A stretch of 64,000 nt of DNA, taken from positions 9,903 through 73,902 of the forward strand of contig DGTR01000028.1 in assembly GCA_002394395.1 (NCBI GenBank), written 5' to 3'. The notes beneath the pieces are model-generated. The model saw only the letters and a list, made by a program, of their open reading frames with translations, searched no databases and was not told the DNA's origin. A program made the translations under genes and the position numbers. Each line of letters begins with the position of its first letter. Position 1 is the stretch's first letter. The DNA is from Bacteroidales bacterium UBA4331. Its GTDB lineage: Bacteria; Bacteroidota; Bacteroidia; Bacteroidales; Paludibacteraceae. Of this stretch, positions 59,401 through 64,000 are shown piece by piece.

Positions 59401-61737
59401 GCTCCTGAAGGAAGCTATATTGCCTTTAAATACGTGGGTGGTACAAGCAATAACTATTACCTCAGTATTGACAATGTGTCTGTATCGCTGGCACCGACTT
59501 GCTTCAAGCCGTCTGCGCTGACGATTGATGGCATCACTACCAACTCGGCTACACTGAGCTGGACCAATGGTAAGAACGAGTCGACATGGCAGATCTGTTT
59601 GAACGACGACGAGGAGAACCTCATTGATGCTTCTGCTAATTCGTTCCTGCTGGAGAATCTGAATCCGAATACGGTTTACAGCGTCAAGGTTCGCGCTAAA
59701 TGCGGCGGTTCGGATGTCAGCGAATGGTCTGAGGCGGTTTCCTTCACCACCAATTGCGAGGCGATTACTGCTCTCCCGTGGGAGGAGAACTTCAACGACA
59801 AGCAAAAGGATAAAGTGGCAGACTGCTGGGACAACTCCGCATCTACGGTACAAGAGATAACGTTAAATCCTGAAAGGGTATGGGGCGTATATGAAGTTAG
59901 CGGCAACAAAATGATCCGTATGTTCAATTACAACGTACATATCGGTGACGCGCTCATCAACACGCCGAGTATCGTTCTGCCGGGCGGTAGCAAGTACGAG
60001 TTGTCGTTCGACTACTCCAACAGAGCTAACTGCGGAGCCTTCTCCGTGAAGGTATCCACAGACGGCGGTGCATCGTTCACGGCGATAGACGGTGCAAGCT
60101 ATGCCGCTGCCGGTACTACCAGCAGCACTGACCCGGGTACCTTCTCTTCTGCCGCGATCGACATGAGCGCTTATGCAGATCATACGATCATCCTTCAGTT
60201 CTTCGCGAACGCGAACTATAGTCAAGGTGCTATCTTCGTGGACAACATAAGCCTCCATGTGAAAGCTCCTTGCAGCGAAGCTCCGACAGCGCTGAGCGCT
60301 GCGACCGCTGACGCTAACTCTATCAACCTCTCTTGGACGAAGGGCGATGATGAGGAAGCATGGCAGGCACGCTACCGTGTTGCCGGAACCTCCGCATGGA
60401 CGGTCGTTCTTCTTGAAGACGTGACCGTGTCCGGCACAGGCTGCTCCGCTACGCTGAACGATCTGGAGGCAGAGACAACCTACGAGGTTCAGGTACAGGC
60501 TTATTGCGATGCTGAGCACCAGAGCGAGTGGACGGCATCCGCTGTCGCTTCTACTGCGTGTGGCGTGAAAGCACTGCCGTACATCGAGAACTTCGACGGA
60601 CTGAGTGTAGGTATTCCTGCTTGCTGGGATAACTCCGATGGAACGACCGACAACGACAGCTACAAGTGGAGCTACGTGGCAGCCGGTCATGAGGGTAGCG
60701 CTGTTCGCTTCAACTCGTTCAACAACCCGTCCGGTAAGACGAACCTCCTCAAGACGCCGGCGATCCGGATTACAGATGCCGCTGCATTGACCTTCTGGTA
60801 CAAGAACGAGACAGGTGGCGACTTCTCGGTACTCTACAGCATTGACGGCGATGCATCTGAAGTGTTGGCTTCCGCTTTGCCTAACCAGGCTAACTGGACC
60901 GAGCATACTTGTCAGCTACCTGACGCATGTATCGGGCATGAGGTAGTGCTGATCTTCAAGGGCACCAGCAATAACAGCTACGGCAACGAGCCGTATATCT
61001 ACCTCGATGAGGTGAGCGTGGTACGCGGCTTGACGCTGAACGATAATACGGATCTGACAGCGGTGCTGGAGCAGAACAAGGGCGTGAGCGTGGATATCAC
61101 GATCAACCGTACCTTCTTCCGCAAGGATTACTTCAACACGATCTGTCTGCCGTTCGACCTGCCTTCGTTCGACGGAACGCCGTTTGACGTACCGGGTGCA
61201 GAGGTATGGAGCTTCAAGTACGGCTATGTGGAGAACGGCGAACTGCTCATCCGCATCGCTCCTACGAATGGTATCGTAGCCGGTATTCCGTATCTCATCC
61301 GGTTCGACGACGCTGCCGAGGATATCGTTAACCCGACCTTCCATAGCGTGGTTATCAAGGAGTCGGTAGGTAAGAGCGTTGGTCAGAACGACGACGTACG
61401 GTTCGTCGGTATCCTGAAACCGGAGGCTTTCAGCAATACCGGTGACGATGTACATAAGAAACTCTTCCTCCTCACCAATGACCGACTGGCTTGGGCGGGA
61501 GTATCGAATAACCTCAAGAGTTTCCGTGCCTTCTTCCTCACGAAAGAGGACGTAGGCGGCGCACCCGTATCGAACAACATGCCGGCACGTATCATCACGC
61601 GTGATCAAGTGGCTACGGGCATGGATGAGGTGCAGAACGATCAGAACGTCATCAAACTTCTTGAGAACGACCACGTGGTCATCATTCGCAATGGCGTCAA
61701 GTACTCCGCACAAGGACAAATCATCGAGAAACGTTAA
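50494..61737 (+). CDS. Giant CUB + multi-FN3 + jelly-roll secreted surface protein (3747 aa)
   Basis: Signal peptide 1-24. A CUB-like domain at ~28-150 (CSAWDYMLIYDGDKSTGELL). Then roughly 16 FN3-like repeats interleaved with about 8 jelly-roll (choice-of-anchor J/MAM-like) units, recognisable by PWSEDFN...CWDNSDG and FVDNI/YLDDV ends. Two copies of the SYxPT...EIGQ-type beta domain seen at the start of the 845-residue protein occur near ~805-975 and ~1265-1445. A DGWNGASLKV domain lies near 2550. The C-terminus has the YFNTICLPFDLP domain (~3545-3710) and the shared tail (KLLENDHVVIIRNGVKY). Secretion by the SprA-type system is inferred from that tail. No catalytic domain seen. It has its own promoter. 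Confidence 0.88.
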   Translation: MKKFYLLFLLTTLALLAPWAVVQAEDITLSGNISRELEPGTTYNFFDSGGASGSYSTSQNFTATFTCDGEITINFSSFATESSSSCSAWDYMLIYDGDKSTGELLTRGQTGCSSNLSTGHDYVASSGTMTIEWHSDGSSTAAGWVATITTSAPPACPKPKFNSSHISNITATSADLSWEGTASNGFKVMYRTAAYTDGLDEKFNGSSIPSGWSMYTGLFNEADGSATLASGSGWNFGTSNGVFDSHARVNIYGTSCQRWLVSPLYKQKAGTLTFNLALTAYNGDASAPGTSGLDDKFIVLVQEAGSDTWTVLRKWDNAGSAYVFNNIDHSTKGEPVSIDMSSYNGKNIRIAFYGESTVSNADNNLHIDDIQAGIEYEASEWQETGSTETSMTLSNLTPEKPYEVKIIANCGSNGLSEESAVGSFTTLSSCEPSTSLVASDITASSATIAWNGAGQSSFNLRYRVKGSGSWNVVSEKPIGYGLSDLEANTLYEVEVQPTCADADIWSEAMEFRTECAPLAVDSWSDGFENEDDFRCWTVGNMESTSSSYIPSRGSTYKHDDLYGLQLYAYKYISSYNPSYNTDADGSYAVLPAFNYGEKSLKDFSLSFWARSSSSGTAYNQHLLVGVVNSPDDMSSFEQVAEIEVTTGYAQYELNFSAYTGDKQYIVLMAKVDPASSASTKYGQFYVDDLSLFLTPACQPLASIAISDIERRSLKVNLQPKAGLELADNYDLFYSNSELDEAALAAATVTTISKENFPYVINGLDRETPYYIYVRANCGNEDGVSEWVSANATTKGLNTCDEVVVGSGAETSSYVPTHSNYDYSLSEQIYTPAEIGQSGNISSIAFYNSGSEKIRTIDVYMLHTSKAAFESTTDWVHVSEEQKVFSGSVTFEAGAWATITLSSPFAYNGEDNLLIVVDDNSDNYSSGLSCLTFTSGTNVYPVLYKYQDNTNIDPTNTTVTGTRSYAKNQIQFSFCYDLPACPNVSDLAYELVGEGTSEANVTWNISDADYLSRYEIILSETEITNFESVSANKKSSTNSIHLTELSAGTHYWVYVRAECKAGGHDDGNSEWVGIDFTTNANCPEVHNLSAALSDLNAVHIAWELAFAEQDKDFQYILSTEELDEKGKEEASPVVIDKVTELDRSGLSYNQHYYFYIASICGSSHSDYVLVEFTTMPSCPAVVNIAADRIEHNLVELSWESAQYASESSWEVGIVGDEEHAQIVNERKAILFGLNPETAYNVYVKAICGESGKSVAALFDVTTAAQPGNCQQVGSGSYNGSYAPIATFYKNSWVQFIYPGSEIGQAGSIKSISFYCSAIESSKELNGEISIYMAHTTISEHSSASDWIPAEDLMLVYHTDAFEKPTATGWMNFDLSTAFMYNGADNIVIVVSAKLPNYSTSLKFDYWRSTNALLYRGNDDDTSYGNHPGSNSGTRSDNRPNIQFCFEPKACPDVKALAISDITTSSAKASWEPMGSESAWNVVIATEEVSDFSGVTAEKVSALSKSFGDLVDDQDYFVYVQPDCEGADFSRVSFRTIASCKAVTDLSASAAAHTASITWSDQNETPAGSYRIAYGPADAFDLSDENSYLISESAELSGLNAETEYKFAVKAICSEEDASRWSEIASFTTLPSCYTPTAVAVDAASITTNSAIVSWTDDHDDAGYIVAYGSAASFDINDPATYATANANAKSVELTGLDAATAYTFMVQGDCSSVNEGFSSSWSPAGSFITACEAIASFPWSEDFNSLSAGIPVCWDNSDGTTTEASYKWNYYADGHDGVGLRFNSYSNSSDNTNILKTPTFVIADKALILSFWYKNPAGGDFSVYYSIGDEEPVALATGLTGISDWTQKEITLPNECLNNNVEFLFKGTSNWGNGDAYIYLDDVKVEEVPECVKPTGLAVSAITANGATFSWNAIEGDAWKYAIAPASAAAPADDEFTALATNSLEKNDLTDNTDYIFYLRRYCGSAMSEAISIAFHTLQAPAAIPFADDFENGNEWNFINGNLTNQWVYGEAAHNGEGTHALYISNDGGVSNAYTITAAAVVYAVKLFHFDEGKYSFHYDWRANGESTYDYLRVALVPASVELTAGTALPTGVTTTSLPSTWIALDGGSKLNLQSSWQSFSSEEIDIEEGDYNVVLLWRDDTSGGAQSPAAVDNFRIDKIACVKPTGLMLGTEGVSVNSAQLAWSAGGEESNWLLRYKKHADAEWTVVSGAITDNPYTLEGLEASTEYDVQVAAWCNPADAETVSEYSATFSFMTACEAVVIDELHPFSENFDGLAVASAYTPVARILPDCWSAINTCTYADYKNYPTAYYYSYTDYSNSTPNSMRFYSYYSSYSSYYDPQDQYAILPQISNDIKTLRMKFNARAYNTGSSYDATFSIGVMSDPADPSTFVAVASFNPASTTYAPFEVKFNNYTGTGHCIAIKMEAANSSKSTRGFYLDDIVVELIPNCLEPSGLAVSEITTTGAKLAWTAGDPDQTAWQICLNNDEENLIDADANPFVLTGLTAATTYSAKVRANCSGNFSEWSNAVSFATEVCEEADKKSIRYELRDQYTDGWNGASLKVVHKATGAEIATLQLTSGSSSSGTLNLCCGEEYSFVWVKGSYDSECSFVIYDLNNDVILSHEQGSGSSLVDNVSLLDYTMVCPTCYKPSAIQASGITASSAVISWTKGADEEAWQVAYSTEADFDPNEASLKDATATSITLDELSAETTYYLYVRANCGPDDKSAWSERSSFTTAAACQLPDGLSAADITASSASISWNDYGQNGFKLRYSDDGTNWTEVPDVSSPQLIEGLDANTAYQVQVQVACNAEAWSETLNFKTACGVYSIATEGEYAEDFNANSYAGSTSATAPSAYPNDELPECWQFLNRSANTSSYPQVFISSNSGYPVSGKCLFFKSSSTTPLYAILPKFAESTASLQLKFTYRNEGTSTSNGTLYAGYMAEPSDATTFNAVLTCEQTTTLTEKELFFEGAPEGSYIAFKYVGGTSNNYYLSIDNVSVSLAPTCFKPSALTIDGITTNSATLSWTNGKNESTWQICLNDDEENLIDASANSFLLENLNPNTVYSVKVRAKCGGSDVSEWSEAVSFTTNCEAITALPWEENFNDKQKDKVADCWDNSASTVQEITLNPERVWGVYEVSGNKMIRMFNYNVHIGDALINTPSIVLPGGSKYELSFDYSNRANCGAFSVKVSTDGGASFTAIDGASYAAAGTTSSTDPGTFSSAAIDMSAYADHTIILQFFANANYSQGAIFVDNISLHVKAPCSEAPTALSAATADANSINLSWTKGDDEEAWQARYRVAGTSAWTVVLLEDVTVSGTGCSATLNDLEAETTYEVQVQAYCDAEHQSEWTASAVASTACGVKALPYIENFDGLSVGIPACWDNSDGTTDNDSYKWSYVAAGHEGSAVRFNSFNNPSGKTNLLKTPAIRITDAAALTFWYKNETGGDFSVLYSIDGDASEVLASALPNQANWTEHTCQLPDACIGHEVVLIFKGTSNNSYGNEPYIYLDEVSVVRGLTLNDNTDLTAVLEQNKGVSVDITINRTFFRKDYFNTICLPFDLPSFDGTPFDVPGAEVWSFKYGYVENGELLIRIAPTNGIVAGIPYLIRFDDAAEDIVNPTFHSVVIKESVGKSVGQNDDVRFVGILKPEAFSNTGDDVHKKLFLLTNDRLAWAGVSNNLKSFRAFFLTKEDVGGAPVSNNMPARIITRDQVATGMDEVQNDQNVIKLLENDHVVIIRNGVKYSAQGQIIEKR

Positions 61738-61769
61738 ACAATCCGTATGGACAAAAATTGGTTATGATT

Positions 61770-61904
61770 ATGAAAAAGAAATTGTATAATTGCCCCTCTA
61801 CGGAGGTAATGTTGATAGAAGCGTCAATAGGCGTTTGTCAGGTGGTATCGAAGACATTCACGCCTACAACTACTATCCCAGATGATCCCGATAACGGAAT
61901 CTGA
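61770..61904 (+). CDS. 44-residue protein of the MKKxYNxPSxEV type (paralogue of 3357-3491)
   Basis: 44 codons beginning 32 bp after the giant FN3 gene (a second ATG two codons earlier would add two residues). MKKKLYNCPSTEVMLIEASIG..., tail TTTIPDDPDNGI. Same length, same MKK-Y/N-PS-EV opening, one cysteine near position 23 and the same T/P/D/N-rich end as the product at 3357. A terminator hairpin begins 8 bp after the stop, so it is the last gene of the transcript. No signal peptide or helix strong enough to span a membrane. Function unknown. Confidence 0.7.
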   Translation: MKKKLYNCPSTEVMLIEASIGVCQVVSKTFTPTTTIPDDPDNGI

Positions 61905-61911
61905 TACAGAA

Positions 61912-61945
61912 AAAGAAGCGGACCGCAATGGTCCGCTTCTTTTTT
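61912..61945. terminator. Bidirectional rho-independent terminator
   Basis: Perfect 11-bp stem AGAAGCGGACC / GGTCCGCTTCT with a GCAAT loop, an A-run before and a T-run after. It serves the FN3/44-aa transcript and probably also rpsA from the other side. Confidence 0.9.
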
Positions 61946-61950
61946 CATTC

Positions 61951-62010
61951 ATTCGTTAATTCGTTAAACGTTCACTCTTTAATTCGTTAATTCGTTAAAC
62001 GTTCACTCCT
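61951..62010. repeat. 27-bp direct repeat with internal TTCGTTAA units (3' of rpsA)
   Basis: attcgttaattcgttaaacg plus ttcactc occurs at 61951-61977 and again at 61982-62008. Internally it is built of octamer-like ttcgttaa units related to the GAACGAAT family at 40596. Confidence 0.85.
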
Positions 62011-62017
62011 TAACTCC

Positions 62018-63823
62018 TTACTCAGCATCGTCTTTCTTCGCTGCTTTCTTGGTAGCTTTCTTAGCCGGAGCTGCTTCTGCTTCCATGGAAGCTTTGAGCT
62101 CTGCCAGAGCGCTCAGGTCACCGAGAGTAGTTTTCTCTACCTTCGGCATCTCTACCTGCGGTTCCTCTTTAGCGGCTTTCTTGGCTGCTTTAGCCGGAGC
62201 CTCTTTGCGCTCCTCCCATGTACGGAGGTGGCTTACGAGGATGCGTTTAGCGTCGCGGTTGAACTCGATCACGCGGAACGGCAGCACGTCGCCTACTGCT
62301 ACCGGGCTCTTGTCCTCTTTCTGGAGGTGGCGGGTCGTGCAGAATGCCTCTACGCCTTCCTCGAGCGATACAACAGCGCCCTTGTCGGTCAACTCAACTA
62401 CCTTACCCTCAACTTGCTTGTCCACACCGAACTTAGCCTCGAGCTCTTCCCAAGGATTCTCCTCGAGCTGCTTGTGGCCCAGGCTCAGACGACGGTTAGC
62501 TACGTCGATGTCGAGTACGACAACTTCGATCTGTGCACCGATCTGAGTGAACTCATTCGGGTGTTTGATCTTCTTGGTCCAGCTCAGGTCGCTGATGTGG
62601 ATCAGACCGTCAACGCCTTCCTCGATTTCTACGAAGACGCCGAAGTTGGTGAAGTTGCGAACCTTAGCCCAGTGGCGGGTACCTACTGCGTACTTGGTCT
62701 CTACGTTAGCCCAAGGATCAGCCTTGAGTTGCTTGATACCGAGGCTCATCTTACGCTCAGCGCGGTCGAGAGTCAGGATGATAGCATCTACCTCGTCGCC
62801 GACTTTCAGGAAGTCGTTAGCCGAACGGAGGTGCTGGCTCCAGCTCATCTCGCTGACGTGAACAAGACCCTCAACGCCCTCTGCGATCTCTACGAAAGCT
62901 CCGTAGTCAGCCATTACGACTACCTTACCGTGAACCTTGTCGCCTACCTTCAGGTTCGGATCAAGAGCATCCCACGGATGCGGAGTCAGCTGCTTCAGAC
63001 CGAGAGCGATACGCTTCTTATCCTCGTCGAAATCAAGGATAACGACGTTGATCTTCTGGTCGAGTTGGAGCAACTCGTGCGGGTCGTTGACGCGGCCCCA
63101 GCTCAGGTCGGTAATGTGGATCAGACCGTCAACACCACCCAGGTCGATGAAGACACCGTAGTTGGTGATGTTCTTAACGGTACCCTCGAGTACCTGACCC
63201 TTCTCGAGCTTGCCGACGATCTCAGCCTTCTGAGCCTCGATCTCTGCCTCGATGAGAGCTTTGTGAGAAACAACGACGTTACGGAACTCAGGATTCAGTT
63301 TGACAATTTTGAACTCCATCGTCTTACCTACGAGAATATCGTAGTCGCGAACGGGTTTCACGTCGATCTGGCTGCCCGGGAGGAATGCTTCCATGCCGAG
63401 AACGTCCACGATCATGCCGCCTTTCGAACGCCATTTGATGTAACCGGTAACGATCTCACCTGCGTTGTAAGCCTCGTTAACGCGGTCCCAAGCGCGAGCC
63501 GTGCGAGCCTCTTTGTGAGAGAGCACGAGTTGACCCTTCTTGTCCTCCTGGCTCTGAATGTAAACCTCTACTTTGTCGCCTACCTTCAGCTCCGGGTTGT
63601 AGCGGAACTCAGCTGCCGGAACAATACCGTCCGACTTGTAGCCTACGTTGACAACTACCTCGCGTTTGTTGATACTGATAACGGTACCCTCTACTACCTC
63701 GTTATCCTTGATAGCGGAAAGGGTCTCGTTGTACTTCTGGATTTCTTCTTCGTTTTGTTTGCCTTGCTTTTGTGCTTCATAGGCATCCCAGTCGAAGTTC
63801 TGGAGAGAAAGATTTTCTGCCAT
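62018..63823 (-). CDS. rpsA: 30S ribosomal protein S1
   Basis: 601 residues from the ATG at 63823 (MAENLSLQNFDWDAYE); a longer start adding 11 residues was rejected. Six S1/OB domains in order: VVEGTVISINKREVVVNVGY, IVTGYIKWRSKGGMIVDVLG, VLEGTVKNITNYGVFIDLGG, KVHGKVVVMADYGAFVEIAE, HWAKVRNFTNFGVFVEIEEG and VEGKVVELTDKGAVVSLEEG. A Lys/Ala/Glu-rich tail follows (ending KKATKKAAKKDDAE). S1 brings mRNA to the 30S subunit. No Shine-Dalgarno sequence precedes the start, as is usual in this phylum. It follows serS by 39 bp on the same strand. Confidence 0.96.
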   Translation of the reverse strand: MAENLSLQNFDWDAYEAQKQGKQNEEEIQKYNETLSAIKDNEVVEGTVISINKREVVVNVGYKSDGIVPAAEFRYNPELKVGDKVEVYIQSQEDKKGQLVLSHKEARTARAWDRVNEAYNAGEIVTGYIKWRSKGGMIVDVLGMEAFLPGSQIDVKPVRDYDILVGKTMEFKIVKLNPEFRNVVVSHKALIEAEIEAQKAEIVGKLEKGQVLEGTVKNITNYGVFIDLGGVDGLIHITDLSWGRVNDPHELLQLDQKINVVILDFDEDKKRIALGLKQLTPHPWDALDPNLKVGDKVHGKVVVMADYGAFVEIAEGVEGLVHVSEMSWSQHLRSANDFLKVGDEVDAIILTLDRAERKMSLGIKQLKADPWANVETKYAVGTRHWAKVRNFTNFGVFVEIEEGVDGLIHISDLSWTKKIKHPNEFTQIGAQIEVVVLDIDVANRRLSLGHKQLEENPWEELEAKFGVDKQVEGKVVELTDKGAVVSLEEGVEAFCTTRHLQKEDKSPVAVGDVLPFRVIEFNRDAKRILVSHLRTWEERKEAPAKAAKKAAKEEPQVEMPKVEKTTLGDLSALAELKASMEAEAAPAKKATKKAAKKDDAE

Positions 63824-63862
63824 GTTGGTAAAAATCTCAATTAAAGGGTTAAACAATGTTAA

Positions 63863-64000
<138 letters not shown>

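Noticed and set aside
62228..63844. A 538-codon open frame antisense to rpsA
   Set aside because: The rpsA product has six clear S1 domains on the other strand; the antisense frame has no recognisable domain, and its length follows from codon bias.

Overview
The window is a piece of a Bacteroidales chromosome (phylum Bacteroidota). The evidence is a SprA homologue, giant multi-FN3 surface proteins with a shared Por-type C-terminal motif, a ruvA-sprA neighbourhood, a GldG-like protein, and promoters of the Bacteroides type (TTTG or TTG, 20 bp, TAnnTTTG). Family level cannot be fixed from the sequence alone. About 36 protein genes are seen. No tRNA, rRNA, CRISPR array, transposase or phage gene was recognised.

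Layout. 1-9074 (+): three consecutive FN3/adhesin-type secreted proteins, the first cut by the window edge, with a 44-codon gene after the first. 9239-19473 (-): ruvA, sprA, a NadR-like kinase fragment and a DUF4301 gene. 19711-32311 (+): one long co-directional run with thiL, the Kdo genes kdsC and kdsD, ispD, several glycosyltransferases, a two-domain CDP-ribitol-type synthase, a CDP-glycerol/ribitol phosphotransferase-like enzyme and a YfhO-family membrane protein. This looks like a surface polysaccharide cluster, and its second half is visibly AT-richer. 32301-46646 (-): a MerR regulator; a tightly overlapping unit GT9-parA-parB-DUF5683-mltD; a uronate unit (DUF4861 lipoprotein, kduD, kduI); an outer-membrane barrel protein; a LysM/periplasmic-binding-fold protein; a GldG-like protein; a PpiC-type prolyl isomerase; and a DHH phosphoesterase. 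46774-50242 (+): a YycJ/WalJ-type metallo-hydrolase, a polyprenyl-phosphate mannosyltransferase and argS. 50494-61904 (+): a 3747-residue CUB/FN3 surface protein followed by a second 44-codon gene of the same family as the first. 62018-64000 (-): rpsA and the end of serS.

The most unusual signal is not a gene. Degenerate short tandem repeats with 7-8 bp units, in about seven sequence families, plus at least one dispersed palindromic element, sit at gene junctions. There they often supply the stop codon, and sometimes the start codon. The same families also occur in frame inside housekeeping genes: three places in argS, and one each in ruvA, ispD, the GldG-like gene, a glycosyltransferase and a LysM protein, with N-terminal runs in kdsC and kdsD. 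A second signal is the pair of 44-residue proteins, each following a giant FN3 protein, about 58 kb apart.

All calls come from reading the sequence and recalling family features. No database search or structure prediction was run.
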